Source: an uncultured Clostridia bacterium
GTDB taxonomy: Bacteria > Bacillota > Clostridia > Christensenellales > UBA1242
Assembly (NCBI GenBank): GCA_947625515.1
Contig: CANQOO010000001.1
Location: forward strand, 62,001 to 126,000
Direction: 5' to 3'
Length of the DNA: 64,000 bases
Under the pieces are notes generated by a model that was not told the origin of the DNA, ran no database searches, and saw only the letters and a list, made by a program, of their open reading frames with translations. A program made the position numbers and the translations under genes. The first letter of the stretch is position 1. Each line of letters starts with the position of its first letter. Below, piece by piece: positions 17,540 through 27,382 of the stretch.

Positions 17540-18523
17540 ATGGAACTTTCCGAAAGAAAAATCAAAATCCTGAACATTGCTGTGGAAGAGTTCATCAAAG
17601 ACAGTGCACCAATCACAAGTGGCTCTGTGAAGGATCATGCGTTGCTGGACTGCTCCACTGCCACGTTACGCAGCGAACTGAACGCCTTGGAGGCGATGGG
17701 GTTTTTGAAACAACTTCACACCTCGGGTGGCAGAGTGCCGACCGCACAGGGCTATCGATTTTATGTCGAAAACATGCTCAAAACGGTCAAGGCGACAAAC
17801 AGCGAGTTGAAAGCGGTGCGGCAGTTGATTGAAAATCGCACGCAAAATTTGAGCGAAATCATCTCCGGCATTGCAAAAATCATCAGCAAGGCGACAAACT
17901 ATCCCACTGTGGTGCTTGTGAACGGCATTGAAAACTTGATTTTGCAGGAGTTTAAGATTGTCCCGCTTTTTGGCGAAAAGTGCATGGTGCTGATCGGCAC
18001 AAACTATGGCTACATCACCCAACAACTGGACATTTCTGCCAGCCAGCAAAGCTGCGAGGACGCATCAAACTATCTCACCAAATATTTTAAGGGCGAAACG
18101 ATGGGCTTCTTGATGGACAACATCGACCAGTTTAAGAGCGGCATGAAGGGCGAGATTGCAGCGTTCCAGGGCGTTGTGGACAATGTTGTTGTGGGGCTTT
18201 CCAAACTTAACAAGCAAAAACTTTTGAATGTTCAGGCGGGCAGCATGGCGGACATGGTGGAACGCTCTGCCGACGACGCAAAAAGCGTGCTTAGGACGCT
18301 GAACGACGAAAGCGAGCTGATTGAAGTGCTGGACAGCAACGAGAAAGACATCTCCGCACGCATAGATGACGACAAATGCTCTGTGTTGAAAGCACCAATT
18401 TTGGTGGGCGGCAGGCAGGTCGCATCCATTGGGGTGTTTGGGCCGCAGAAGATGGACTATCTAAGCATCGCCTGTGCTTTGAAGGTGGTTGTGGACGAAC
18501 TTTCGGAAAATAAAGGAGATTGA
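17540..18523 (+). CDS. hrcA: Heat-inducible transcription repressor HrcA
   Basis: A 327-residue repressor that binds the CIRCE element just upstream and so controls its own operon. The track starts at a TTG inside CIRCE; the real start is ATG 17540 (MELSERKIKILNIAVEEFIKDSAPITSGSV). The N-terminal winged helix includes CSTATLRSELNALEAMGFLKQLHTSGGRVPTAQGYRFYV, the family signature. The GAF-like C-terminal part ends KAPILVGGRQVASIGVFGPQKMDYLSI. HrcA activity normally depends on GroEL. The stop is 1 base before the grpE start, so translation is coupled. Confidence 0.97.
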   Translation: MELSERKIKILNIAVEEFIKDSAPITSGSVKDHALLDCSTATLRSELNALEAMGFLKQLHTSGGRVPTAQGYRFYVENMLKTVKATNSELKAVRQLIENRTQNLSEIISGIAKIISKATNYPTVVLVNGIENLILQEFKIVPLFGEKCMVLIGTNYGYITQQLDISASQQSCEDASNYLTKYFKGETMGFLMDNIDQFKSGMKGEIAAFQGVVDNVVVGLSKLNKQKLLNVQAGSMADMVERSADDAKSVLRTLNDESELIEVLDSNEKDISARIDDDKCSVLKAPILVGGRQVASIGVFGPQKMDYLSIACALKVVVDELSENKGD

Positions 18524-18524
18524 A

Positions 18525-19232
18525 ATGGGCAAAAAAAACAAGGGAAACAATTTGGAAGATGAAAATCTGAGTGACAATCAGCAGGAGTGCTGCAAGGACG
18601 CAGAACACTGCCATTGCGGCGACGCGTGTGAATGCGATGATGAGTGCAACTGTTCATCTGAGTGCAACTGTCACGACGAGGCATGTCAGCAAGGCTGCGA
18701 TTGTCACGAAGAGGGCTGCGAATGCGACGACCAGTGCGATTGTGAAGAGTGCCAGTGTGACGAGGACACTCAGTGTCAGCATGATAGCTGCCAGTGTGGG
18801 CAAGATGACCAAAATTTGGCAGGAGAATATCTTGCCATGGCACAGCGGCTGCAAGCGGATTTTGACAACTATCGCAAACGCGTGACTGAACAACTTGACC
18901 GCGAGCGTCAAGAGGGTGTCAAAAGTGTGGTTGAGGTGTTCCTGCCCTGCCTGGACGCATTTAAAGAAGCAAAAAAGAGCGTGAAAGAGGAAGGCACTCT
19001 CGCCGGAATCAATATGATTGAAGAGAAAATCCTTAACGCGTTTGCATCTTTGAAAGTGGAAAAAATTGACGCAGTTGGGCAGAAATTTGACCCGCATCTT
19101 CACAATGTCATTGCCGTTTTGTCCGACGCAGAAAAAGAAGATGATGTCATTTTGGAGGAATATCAGTCAGGTTGGACTCTGAACGGCAAGGTTATCAGAT
19201 ATTCCAAAGTTGTTGTGAATAAAAAACCTTAG
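18525..19232 (+). CDS. grpE: GrpE nucleotide exchange factor with cysteine-rich N-terminal extension
   Basis: A 235-residue DnaK nucleotide exchange factor. The C-terminal half is ordinary GrpE: LAMAQRLQADFDNYRKRVTEQLDRERQEGVKSVVEVFLPCLDAFKEA, IEEKILNAFASLKVEKIDAVGQKFDPHLHNVIAV, and VILEEYQSGWTLNGKVIRYSKVVV. Residues 22-91 hold 22 cysteines, mostly as CxC pairs at about six-residue spacing, among acidic residues and histidines (for example CHCGDACECDDECNCSSEC). That looks like a metallothionein-type metal-binding or redox region in place of the usual acidic tail. ATG 18525 follows AAAGGAG. Codon use continues smoothly across the junction, with no frameshift. Confidence 0.93.
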   Translation: MGKKNKGNNLEDENLSDNQQECCKDAEHCHCGDACECDDECNCSSECNCHDEACQQGCDCHEEGCECDDQCDCEECQCDEDTQCQHDSCQCGQDDQNLAGEYLAMAQRLQADFDNYRKRVTEQLDRERQEGVKSVVEVFLPCLDAFKEAKKSVKEEGTLAGINMIEEKILNAFASLKVEKIDAVGQKFDPHLHNVIAVLSDAEKEDDVILEEYQSGWTLNGKVIRYSKVVVNKKP

Positions 19233-19469
19233 GCGTGTTTCAATTTCGTGAGAATTATTTGAAAAACGAACGAAAATTCACTACATAACAAAAGAAAAAT
19301 GAAAATTAAATAAATTTTCAAAAAATCGCAAAAACCGCGGAAAAATGCAAATTTTTTAGAAAATAAGCAAATAAAAACAAGTTTAGAGCAGCAAAAATTA
19401 TTAAAAAATCAACAAAAACACAGGAAATCAAAATTAAAAAAATCAAGAATTAAAAAGGAGAACAAAAAA

Positions 19470-21308
19470 ATGAGTAAAATTATTGGTATTGACCTTGGAA
19501 CAACAAATTCTTGCGTGGCAGTTATGGAAGGCGGCAAGCCTACTGTCATTGCAAACGCAGAAGGGGACAGAACAACCCCATCTGTTGTGGCTTACACCAA
19601 AGAGGGCGAGCGTCTTGTCGGCAAAGTGGCAAAACGCCAAGCCATCATCAATCACGACAACACAGTCATTTCCATCAAACGCGAAATGGGCACAAACTTC
19701 AAAGCAAAATTGGGCGGAAAGGAATATTCTCCACAAGAGATTTCTGCAATGATTTTGTCTAAATTGAAGGCGGATGCAGAAAGCTATTTGGGCGAAAAAG
19801 TGACCCAGGCTGTCATCACTGTGCCTGCATATTTCAACGACAGTCAGCGTCAAGCCACCAAAGACGCCGGCAAGATTGCGGGCTTGGAAGTTTTGAGAAT
19901 CATCAACGAGCCTACCGCAGCCGCACTTGCATATGGCCTTGACAAGGGAGAAAATCAAAATCAGAAAATTTTGGTGTATGACCTTGGCGGCGGCACTTTC
20001 GATGTCTCCATTTTGGAAATTGGCGACAACGTGTTTGAAGTTTTGGCGACAAACGGAAACACTCGTTTGGGCGGCGATGACTTCGATAACCGCATCATCG
20101 ACTTCTTGGTGGAAGAATTTAAATCCCACAATGGTGGCATGGACCTCTCAAATGACAAACTTGCAATGCAAAGACTTAAAGATGAGGCAGAAAAGACAAA
20201 AATTGACCTCTCCGCAAAAACAATGGTGAATGTTTCCATTCCATTCATCACAGCGGATGCAAATGGTCCAAAACACTTGGAATGCGAACTTTCTCGTGCC
20301 AAGTTTGACGCTCTCACTGAAGATTTGGTGAAAGAAACAATTGAGTGCTGCGAGAGAGCACTTAAAGATGCAAACCTTTCTAAATCTCAAATTGATAAGG
20401 TGATTTTGGTGGGAGGCTCAACACGCATCCCAGCAGTTGTTGAGGCTGTGAAGAACTTCACCGAAAAAGAACCATTCAAGGGCATCAACCCTGACGAATG
20501 CGTGGCAGTTGGTGCCGCAATTCAGGCAGGCGTTTTGGCTGGCGAAGTGAAAGACGTTCTTCTTTTGGATGTCACTCCACTTTCTCTTGGAATTGAAACA
20601 TTGGGCGGCGTGTTCACAAAACTTATCGAACGCAACACCACAATTCCAACCAAAAAGTCTCAAATTTTCTCCACCGCTGTGGACAATCAGCCGGGCGTGG
20701 ACATCCACGTTTTGCAGGGCGAGCGAGAATTTGCCGCTCAAAACAAAACTCTGGGACGTTTCCAACTTTCTGACATTCCACCAGCACCACGCGGAGTGCC
20801 TCAAATTGAAGTAACTTTCGACATTGATGCAAACGGAATTGTCAAAGTTTCGGCAAAAGACCTTGGCACAAACAAAGAGCAAAACATCACCATCACTGCT
20901 TCTTCCAACCTTAAAGAAGAGGACATTGAGCGTGCCATCAAAGAGGCAGAGGCTCACGCCGAAGAGGACAAAAAACGCAAAGAATTTGTTGACACAAAGA
21001 ACAACGCCGACAACATGGTTTACTCTCTTGAAAAGATGTTGAAAGAAAACGGCGACAAACTTGCCGCTGACGACAAAAAACGTCTTGAAGATGCCATCGA
21101 AAAGGCAAAGAAAGATTTTGAAAGCGAAGATGTTGAAGTTCTGAAAAAGGCTTTGGAAGAGCTCACACAGGTTTCAAATGAAGTGTTCACAAAGATGTAT
21201 CAAAACGCAAACCCAAACGGAGCAAACGGGGCAAACAATGCCGGCGACAACGCAAACACAGGAAGCGACAACAATGACGGCAATGACCCAGACGTGACAA
21301 TTGAATAA
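19470..21308 (+). CDS. dnaK: Chaperone protein DnaK (Hsp70)
   Basis: A 612-residue ATP-dependent chaperone. The actin-like ATPase domain shows [52 protein letters not shown] and [10 protein letters not shown]. Interdomain linker: [19 protein letters not shown]. The substrate-binding domain and helical lid follow, with a Gly/Asn-rich tail ([22 protein letters not shown]). AAAGGAG precedes the ATG. It lacks the 24-residue insertion in the ATPase domain seen in Gram-negative DnaK, as expected for Firmicutes. The 237-base gap after grpE is AT-rich and has no second CIRCE. Confidence 0.99.
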   Translation: MSKIIGIDLGTTNSCVAVMEGGKPTVIANAEGDRTTPSVVAYTKEGERLVGKVAKRQAIINHDNTVISIKREMGTNFKAKLGGKEYSPQEISAMILSKLKADAESYLGEKVTQAVITVPAYFNDSQRQATKDAGKIAGLEVLRIINEPTAAALAYGLDKGENQNQKILVYDLGGGTFDVSILEIGDNVFEVLATNGNTRLGGDDFDNRIIDFLVEEFKSHNGGMDLSNDKLAMQRLKDEAEKTKIDLSAKTMVNVSIPFITADANGPKHLECELSRAKFDALTEDLVKETIECCERALKDANLSKSQIDKVILVGGSTRIPAVVEAVKNFTEKEPFKGINPDECVAVGAAIQAGVLAGEVKDVLLLDVTPLSLGIETLGGVFTKLIERNTTIPTKKSQIFSTAVDNQPGVDIHVLQGEREFAAQNKTLGRFQLSDIPPAPRGVPQIEVTFDIDANGIVKVSAKDLGTNKEQNITITASSNLKEEDIERAIKEAEAHAEEDKKRKEFVDTKNNADNMVYSLEKMLKENGDKLAADDKKRLEDAIEKAKKDFESEDVEVLKKALEELTQVSNEVFTKMYQNANPNGANGANNAGDNANTGSDNNDGNDPDVTIE

Positions 21309-21412
21309 TGCTGACGTTATCCTAAAAAATATAAAAACGCAAAAAACACGGGTTTTTTGTCAAATTTTTTTGGAAATTTGAATTTTTTAATAAAAAATAA
21401 GGACAAAAATTC

Positions 21413-22549
21413 ATGGCTGGAAAAGATTATTATGAAATTCTGGGGGTGAGCAAGGGTGCGGATGCGGACGAGATTAAGTCCGCATATCGCCGTCTTGCAA
21501 AAAAATATCATCCCGATTTGAATAAGACGCCTGAGGCCGCTGAAAAATTTAAGGAAATAAATGAGGCATATGAGGTGCTTGGCGACGAGAAAAAGCGTGC
21601 CAATTATGACCAATTTGGCTCTGCCGACGGCCCACAATTTCAGGGCGGTGCTAGCGGATTTGGCGACTTTTTTGAAGGAGCCGGCGGATTTGGCGGCTTT
21701 TCGGACATTTTCTCGGATATTTTTTCCGCGTTTGGCGGAGCCGGTGGGGCTCGTGGGTCGCGAGTTCAGCAAAGGGGCGATGACATCAACATCGCCATGC
21801 GTCTTTCATTTGATGAGGCAATTTTTGGCGTGGAGAAGCAAATCTCTTTTAATCGCGTGGAAACTTGTCAAAAATGTGGCGGCACGGGTGCGAAGAACGG
21901 CAAAGAATTTTCCACTTGTCCGGACTGCAAGGGCGTCGGCCGCGTGAGGATTCAGCAAAACACCATGTTTGGCACCACAATTCGTGAAACTGTTTGCCCT
22001 AAATGCGGCGGCTCAGGAAAAATTATCAAAGAGCGTTGCGAAGAATGCGGCGGCAAAGGCTGCAAACGCGTTCCTGCCCAAGTGCGAGTGAAGGTTCCAG
22101 CCGGAATCGATAACGGACAGACCATTCGCATGCGAGGCGAGGGCAATGGTCCGGCAGGGCAAGGAATAGCCGGCGATTTAAACATCAAGGTGACGGTCGC
22201 TCAGCACCCAATTTTCAAGCGAGTTGGCACTGACCTCTTGTTTGACCTGTATGTCCCATTTACAACATGCCTCTTGGGTGGCAAGGTGGACATCCCTCTC
22301 ACCAAAGGCATAAAAACAATCGACCTAGAACCTGGCACACTCAATGGCACCGTCATGAGGGTGAAGGGCAAGGGCGTGAAGGTGCTGAATCGCGACGCTT
22401 ACGGCGACATTTTGGTGACCATAAAAACAGAAATTCCTCGCAACCTCGCAAGGAAAGGAAAAGATTTATTGCGGCAACTTGACGACAAATTTGACGAAGA
22501 TGATTTTCCTAAGACGAAAGAATTCAATTCTCGGATTAAAAATTTGTGA
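21413..22549 (+). CDS. dnaJ: Chaperone protein DnaJ
   Basis: A 378-residue type I Hsp40 co-chaperone that stimulates the DnaK ATPase. J domain with HPD ([27 protein letters not shown]), a Gly/Phe-rich linker ([19 protein letters not shown]), four CxxCxGxG-type zinc motifs ([32 protein letters not shown]), then the C-terminal substrate-binding domains. AAGGA precedes the ATG. It ends the chaperone operon at the following terminator. A weak AT hairpin between dnaK and dnaJ may reduce dnaJ expression. Confidence 0.98.
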   Translation: MAGKDYYEILGVSKGADADEIKSAYRRLAKKYHPDLNKTPEAAEKFKEINEAYEVLGDEKKRANYDQFGSADGPQFQGGASGFGDFFEGAGGFGGFSDIFSDIFSAFGGAGGARGSRVQQRGDDINIAMRLSFDEAIFGVEKQISFNRVETCQKCGGTGAKNGKEFSTCPDCKGVGRVRIQQNTMFGTTIRETVCPKCGGSGKIIKERCEECGGKGCKRVPAQVRVKVPAGIDNGQTIRMRGEGNGPAGQGIAGDLNIKVTVAQHPIFKRVGTDLLFDLYVPFTTCLLGGKVDIPLTKGIKTIDLEPGTLNGTVMRVKGKGVKVLNRDAYGDILVTIKTEIPRNLARKGKDLLRQLDDKFDEDDFPKTKEFNSRIKNL

Positions 22550-22616
22550 TGTCATAAAAGATGTCAAAAATGATGACTTTGCATTCAAATATTTAATCAA
22601 AAATCGCAATAACTCA

Positions 22617-22646
22617 CAAAAACCATGCAAAAATGCGTGGTTTTTG
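22617..22646 (+). terminator. Terminator of the chaperone operon
   Basis: CAAAAACCATGC-loop-GCGTGGTTTTTG hairpin with T-rich tail. The track start for the next ORF (22625) lies inside it, an argument for the later start at 22670. Confidence 0.75.
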
Positions 22647-22669
22647 TTATTTTTGTCAATAATTTGTGC

Positions 22670-24388
22670 ATGGAGAAAATTCTTTTGCCCTTGCCAAACG
22701 GCGTTGTGGTCCGAAGCGGAGACAAGAAGGTGTGCTCCACAATTTTGCCAGACGGCAAAAAAAATCTGACCAGTTTCAAAGAACAAAATAAAGTGATTTT
22801 TTGGAATGTTCCGTTTGCACGTGGGTTGCAATATTTCTTTTGCGGCATATTTGCCTTATTGTGTGAATTGCATGATTTTGGGACTGAAATTTTTAGAGCG
22901 AAGAAAATTGCAAGAAACGCAAAAAATGACAAAAACACCGCAAAAAACGCCATTTTTTGTGCATTTTGCGTGCTTTTTGGCGTAATCTTTGCTGCTATTG
23001 TGCTGGGATTTTTGCCGGCAAAACTGGCATATCTTCTGGTTGATTTTCGTGGAAGCGAAATTTTGCGTAATGCACTTGTGGGCGTGTTTAAAATCTTGTT
23101 TTTTGTGTTTTTTATCTCACTTTTTAGGTTTTTTCCTGCTTACTGTGAGTTTTTGAGGTTTAATCGTGCCGCGGACATGGCACTTCTTATGGGTGATAAA
23201 CTGAAAAGGCACAACTGCCCCGCTCGGCCGCTTAATTTTCTCAATTTTCTTGTTTTTGTTTTTGTTTTGGACTTTGGTGTGATATCATTGGTGGGAGCAG
23301 ACTTTGGTTTTTTCTTCAACTTCTTATTTCATCTCGCGGTTTTGTTAGCGTGTGCAAGTGCTTGCTACGAATTGCTGTGGCTTATTGAAAAGGTTTCCGC
23401 CTTGCAAAATTTGGCTTGGATTACGGCGTTTTTGGTGTATGCCACCCCAACAACCACGCATCTTGAAACGGCATATGTTGCCGTGACGGAACTGGGTCTG
23501 CTTGTTTCGCAAAAGGACAGAGAATTTATGGGAAACGAAAATCACGCGTTTGCGGTTGTTTACAGCGAAGTTCGCGAGCGACTTGCCGCTGCGGGAGTGA
23601 ATGACAAAAGTGAGGCAGACTGGCTTATTGCAACAATTTTGGGTAAAAATCGTGCCGAAATTAAACTTGTTGCCTCCGTGACGGATAAGCAATATCAGGA
23701 AATTCAAAAAGCTACCACGCGGCGGGCAAAGGGGGAGAGTCTTGACAATATTTTTGGCTACACTGAGTTCTACGGCCTCCGCTTTGACGTCAACAAAAAG
23801 GTCCTCACACCGCGTATGGAGACGGAAATTTTGGTGGAAAATGTGCTTAAAGCCGCCAAAAACATGGCAGAATCGCGAAAAAAGCTGGATATCTTGGACC
23901 TTGGCACCGGTTCAGGGGCTATTGCTGTCACGCTGGCAAAGAATTGTGACGCCCACATCACTGCGGTGGACATCAGCAAAACCGCCCTTGCGACTGCGGA
24001 GGCGAATGCGAAGAAACATGGCGTGAAGGTGGAATTTGTGCATTCAAATTTGTTTGAGGGCTTGAAAAGACGCCGAAAATTTGATATAATTGTCTCGAAT
24101 CCGCCTTATATCAAAAGCGGCGACATCAAAAATCTCGACAAAAATGTGCGAGAGTGCGACCCGCTTTTGGCTCTTGATGGCGGAGAGGACGGCTTGGACT
24201 TCTACCGCGAAATCATCCCTTCTGCCACGCGGAGGCTGACAGCAGGGGGAATGATTTTCTTCGAAATTGGCAAGGGGCAAGGTGCCGCCGTGCGAAAAAT
24301 TATGCGAGAAAATGGTTACAACGAAATAAAGACAATTAAGGACTATAACAAAATTGAACGCATTGTGTCGGGGAAATTTATTAAGTAA
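22670..24388 (+). CDS. prmC: DUF1385-like membrane domain fused to PrmC, release factor glutamine methyltransferase
   Basis: A 572-residue fusion. Residues 1 to about 280 resemble a divergent DUF1385 (YqhQ-like) membrane protein: VPFARGLQYFFCGI, several hydrophobic segments (AFCVLFGVIFAAIVLGFL, NFLVFVFVLDFGVISLV), and the family-like end ALQNLAWITAFLVYATPTTTHLETAYVAVTEL. The HGAEHK and HPRCGTS segments expected in DUF1385 are missing. The rest is complete PrmC: an N-terminal helical domain, FYGLRFDVNKKVLTPRMETEILV, DLGTGSGAIAVTLA and the catalytic NPPY (VSNPPYIKSGDI). PrmC methylates the GGQ glutamine of RF1/RF2. prfA follows directly, the usual partner. ATG 22670 has no clear ribosome binding site. 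Confidence 0.85.
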   Translation: MEKILLPLPNGVVVRSGDKKVCSTILPDGKKNLTSFKEQNKVIFWNVPFARGLQYFFCGIFALLCELHDFGTEIFRAKKIARNAKNDKNTAKNAIFCAFCVLFGVIFAAIVLGFLPAKLAYLLVDFRGSEILRNALVGVFKILFFVFFISLFRFFPAYCEFLRFNRAADMALLMGDKLKRHNCPARPLNFLNFLVFVFVLDFGVISLVGADFGFFFNFLFHLAVLLACASACYELLWLIEKVSALQNLAWITAFLVYATPTTTHLETAYVAVTELGLLVSQKDREFMGNENHAFAVVYSEVRERLAAAGVNDKSEADWLIATILGKNRAEIKLVASVTDKQYQEIQKATTRRAKGESLDNIFGYTEFYGLRFDVNKKVLTPRMETEILVENVLKAAKNMAESRKKLDILDLGTGSGAIAVTLAKNCDAHITAVDISKTALATAEANAKKHGVKVEFVHSNLFEGLKRRRKFDIIVSNPPYIKSGDIKNLDKNVRECDPLLALDGGEDGLDFYREIIPSATRRLTAGGMIFFEIGKGQGAAVRKIMRENGYNEIKTIKDYNKIERIVSGKFIK

Positions 24389-24475
24389 TAAGCTAAAAAT
24401 TAAAATAAAAAATTAAAGAAAATATGCAAAAAAGCGGGGAAAGTTGCGTTTTTGTGTAATTAAATAAGGTGAAAA

Positions 24476-25573
24476 ATGGATATTTTGGGAAAAGAATATT
24501 TGGAAAAAACTGCAAAAGCAAAAGCACGCTTTGACGAGCTTACAGAACTTGTCATGCGGCCGGACATTATTTCGGATAATCGTGAGCTTAAAAAATTGAT
24601 GAAAGAGAGGAATTCTTTGGAGAGCATTGCACAGTGTCACGATGATTTGAACGAGTTGATGAAAAATTTGCAAGGTTGCGAGGATGATTTGACTGCCGAG
24701 ACAGACGGCGAAATGAAAAAACTGTTCGAAGAGGAAATTTCCTCATTAAACGAAAAAATTGCACAAAAAGTGGAGGAAATTAAAATTCTACTTCTTCCAA
24801 AGGATGAAAATGACGACAGCAACGCAATTTTGGAAATTCGCTCTGCCGCGGGCGGTGAGGAAAGTGCACTTTTTGCACTGGAACTTTGCAGAATGTATTC
24901 TCATTATGCCGAGCGAAAAGGCTGGAAGGTGGAATATATTGACATGAGCGAGACCGAAATTGGCGGGGTGAAAGAGGCCACCATCATGCTTCGTGGCAAG
25001 GGGGCATTCTCGCGGATGAAATACGAAAGCGGCGTTCACCGCGTGCAACGTGTGCCAGAAACGGAAAGTCAGGGCAGAATCCATACCTCAACCGCCACGG
25101 TCGCCGTCCTGCCAGAGGTGGAGGACGTGGATTTTGAAATTTTGGACAAAGACCTGCGGATTGATACATATCACTCAGGCGGGGCAGGTGGACAAAATGT
25201 CAACAAGGTGGAGACCGCCATCCGCATCACCTATCTTCCACTTAACATTGTGGTCACTTGTCAGGATGAGCGTTCGCAGTTGAAAAACAAAGAAAAGGCG
25301 TTCAACATTTTGAAATCCAAACTTTTTGATTATTATCAAGAGCAGAAGATGAGTGAATATGATGAGGCACGAAGAATGCTTGTGGGCAGAGGGAATCGCA
25401 ACGAACGAATCCGCACATACAATTTTCCTCAGGGTCGCGTGACGGACCACCGCACAAATCTTTCTTCTTTCGACCTGCAAGGCGTGCTTGGGGGCGACAT
25501 CGACCAGTTTATTGACGCCATGATTGTGAAAGAGCGAGAAGAACTTTTGCAAGCCAGCACAAACCGCTTTTAA
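24476..25573 (+). CDS. prfA: Peptide chain release factor 1
   Basis: A 365-residue translation termination factor for UAA/UAG. The catalytic GGQ is at residues 238-240 (HSGGAGGQNVNKVETAIRITYLP). Other family blocks: EIRSAAGGEESALFALELCRMY, KYESGVHRVQRVPETESQGRIHTSTATVAVLPE, and RNERIRTYNFPQGRVTDHRTNLS. RF1 rather than RF2 is favoured by the adjacent prmC and by the absence of a programmed frameshift. ATG 24476 follows AAGGTG. Confidence 0.95.
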   Translation: MDILGKEYLEKTAKAKARFDELTELVMRPDIISDNRELKKLMKERNSLESIAQCHDDLNELMKNLQGCEDDLTAETDGEMKKLFEEEISSLNEKIAQKVEEIKILLLPKDENDDSNAILEIRSAAGGEESALFALELCRMYSHYAERKGWKVEYIDMSETEIGGVKEATIMLRGKGAFSRMKYESGVHRVQRVPETESQGRIHTSTATVAVLPEVEDVDFEILDKDLRIDTYHSGGAGGQNVNKVETAIRITYLPLNIVVTCQDERSQLKNKEKAFNILKSKLFDYYQEQKMSEYDEARRMLVGRGNRNERIRTYNFPQGRVTDHRTNLSSFDLQGVLGGDIDQFIDAMIVKEREELLQASTNRF

Positions 25574-25859
25574 CGCTAAATTCAAAATTTTGATAAATCA
25601 AAAAATGAAAAATAGGAAAAAATTAAAATAAGAATGCATAAAAGCTAAAAGCACATTGAGAAAAACTCAAATTAAAAAACAAATTTGTATGGAAACAAAA
25701 TTTAAAAATCAAATAATTAAAAAAAATATATATAAAAAAATGAGCAAAAAAGCCCATTTTTTGTCGTTTTTTAATTTTTATTTTATTTTTTTAATTAGAT
25801 TTTATGATTACCTTAAGCATTGTTTGATTTTTTACTTGCACAGAAATTATGTTAAATTT
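25574..25859. other. AT-rich intergenic region
   Basis: Nearly 290 bases of A/T-rich DNA with no convincing ORF, RNA or strong hairpin. The ORF at 25656-25868 is low-complexity and has no ribosome binding site. Confidence 0.5.
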
Positions 25860-26045
25860 TTAGCTTAAAAAGTTGTTGCGAAAACAATTACAGCCGGAAG
25901 TTGTAAAGAAATTGTTGTTGTTATTGTTTGAGTTTGAAAGCCCCAACAAAAGTAGAAGCAAAATGTTTGTGTTTGTGGCAAGATTCGTGTCATTGTTGGA
26001 ACTTAAAACAGAAAGCAAAAACACCCATAAGAAGTCTTGTGACAT
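25860..26045 (-). CDS. Small Asn/Leu-rich protein
   Basis: A 61-residue ORF with a perfect AAGGAGG eight bases before its ATG, the main reason for calling it real. It begins MSQDFLWVFLLSVLSS, continues with NTNILLLLLLGLSNS and a run of six Asn, and ends FFTTSGCNCFRNN. The hydrophobic stretches suggest membrane association. Its composition recalls the small Asn/Gly/Cys-rich proteins often found near spore genes in Firmicutes, but I recognise no family. It is divergent from the ArsR-like gene. Confidence 0.5.
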   Translation of the reverse strand: MSQDFLWVFLLSVLSSNNDTNLATNTNILLLLLLGLSNSNNNNNNFFTTSGCNCFRNNFLS

Positions 26046-26202
26046 TGTTTATCCTCCTTTTCAACAAAAAATTTTCTTTTAAGCCAAAAAGCGACAAATC
26101 TCACTTTGACTTTTTCTCATGTGTGCATCTATCATTTTCTTGTGAGGATTCATTTTTTCATATGAATTTTGCACAAGAAATGTCACAAAAAGGAGAAAAG
26201 AT

Positions 26203-26538
26203 ATGAACAAACTTCTCAGAATTTCCGAAAGGAACAAATTTGAGGTGCAAGAGCTTTTGCCAAACGACGTTTTTACACGCAAACTTGCACTTTATTTTCA
26301 AAACTTTTCGGACCAGACCAGGATTAAAATTTTGTCTGCACTTGCAATTAAGGATTTATGCGTCAACGACCTATCAAAAATTTTGGGCATAAATCAGACC
26401 ACAATTTCGCATCAGTTGAAATCGCTTAAAGACCAGGACATGGTGGAATATCGCCGCGAGGGGAAAATTTTGATTTATCACCTCAAATCTCCCATCGTTA
26501 ATGAGATGATGATGTATGCCGTCAAGCAGTTGGGCTGA
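26203..26538 (+). CDS. ArsR-family winged-helix regulator
   Basis: A 111-residue DNA-binding regulator. The winged helix is clear: LALYFQNFSDQTRIKILSALAIKDLCVNDLSKILGINQTTISHQLKSLKDQDMVEYRREGKILIYHL. The recognition helix is INQTTISHQLKSL. No CVC metal-binding motif (ArsR/SmtB alpha-3) is seen; the DLCVNDL motif has one cysteine. The ligand is therefore unknown. AAAAGGAG precedes the ATG. An imperfect palindrome (ATTCAT...ATGAAT, about 26150-26170) lies upstream and could be an operator for it or for the divergent small gene. Confidence 0.85.
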   Translation: MNKLLRISERNKFEVQELLPNDVFTRKLALYFQNFSDQTRIKILSALAIKDLCVNDLSKILGINQTTISHQLKSLKDQDMVEYRREGKILIYHLKSPIVNEMMMYAVKQLG

Positions 26539-26693
26539 AATTTGACGTGCAAAGTTTGGCAGTTGAGAAAAGAAATTTTCATTGCTTCATAAATTTTTCA
26601 TTGCATCATGATTGAAGCAATTTTTCACCGTTAGGGGATGCTCTTTGATTTTTCCTTGCACAAAAAAAGTTTAGGCAAATTTTTCATAATCAC

Positions 26694-26722
26694 TTGACAA
26701 TCAAAATTTTTATATATAAAAT
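26694..26722 (+). promoter_or_regulatory. Strong promoter of queH, nearly leaderless
   Basis: TTGACA (26694-26699), 17 bp, TAAAAT (26717-26722). The in-frame ATG at 26733 lies 10 bases past the -10, leaving room for only a few bases of leader and no ribosome binding site. Confidence 0.75.
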
Positions 26723-26732
26723 AAATGCTGTT

Positions 26733-27287
26733 ATGCAGAAACTTCTTTTACATTCTTGCTGCGGACCTTGTTCCACTGTGGTCATCGAGAGGTTGAAAGA
26801 ACGCTTCGATGTTACAGTTTTATATTTCAACCCTAACATTGAGCCGCGTGAGGAATATGAAAAACGCAAACAAGAGCAGCAAAAAGTTTGTGAATTTCAC
26901 GGGGTGCCGTTTGTGGATGGCGACTATGACAATGCTGGCTGGCGAGCATTTGTGCAGGGGCTGGAAAACGAGCCGGAAGGTGGCAGGCGATGTGAAAAAT
27001 GCTTCGCTTTTCGTTTGAGAAAAACCGCGTCACTTGCCAAGAAGAACCATTTCGATTTGTTTGCCACCACTCTTTCCGTCAGTCCGCACAAGAACACGGA
27101 TGTCATAAATCGCGTCGGAGAGGAAATTTCAAAAGAACTGCAAATTCAGTTTTTGCCAGAAAGTTTCAAGAAGAAGGACGGATATTTAAGAAGCATTCAA
27201 ATTTCTAAGGAGCTTGGGCTATATCGCCAAAATTACTGCGGCTGCGATTTTTCAAACTGGCATATCGGTCAGGGAGACAAAAATTAA
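26733..27287 (+). CDS. queH: Epoxyqueuosine reductase QueH
   Basis: A 184-residue DUF208 protein, the non-homologous replacement for QueG. It reduces epoxyqueuosine to queuosine in the wobble position of GUN tRNAs. Conserved metal/FeS-binding cysteines: HSCCGPCS at the N-terminus, RRCEKCFAFRLRKTA in the middle and YCGCDFS near the end. Other family blocks: YFNPNIEPREEYEKR and TTLSVSPHKNTDVIN. The track start (26694) is the -35 TTGACA itself; MQKLLLHSCCGPCS at 26733 matches the family start. No other queuosine genes are nearby. Confidence 0.93.
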   Translation: MQKLLLHSCCGPCSTVVIERLKERFDVTVLYFNPNIEPREEYEKRKQEQQKVCEFHGVPFVDGDYDNAGWRAFVQGLENEPEGGRRCEKCFAFRLRKTASLAKKNHFDLFATTLSVSPHKNTDVINRVGEEISKELQIQFLPESFKKKDGYLRSIQISKELGLYRQNYCGCDFSNWHIGQGDKN

Positions 27288-27382
27288 CGAAAAAGAATAA
27301 GCAAGAAGAAAACATCAATAACAATTAAAACAACAAATTGGCATAGAAGAAAAAGTTAAAAATTGTTTAAAAGAGGCGTATT

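Noticed and set aside
19233-19469. Second CIRCE element ahead of dnaK
   Set aside because: No TTAGCACTC/GAGTGCTAA-like inverted repeat was found in this spacer.
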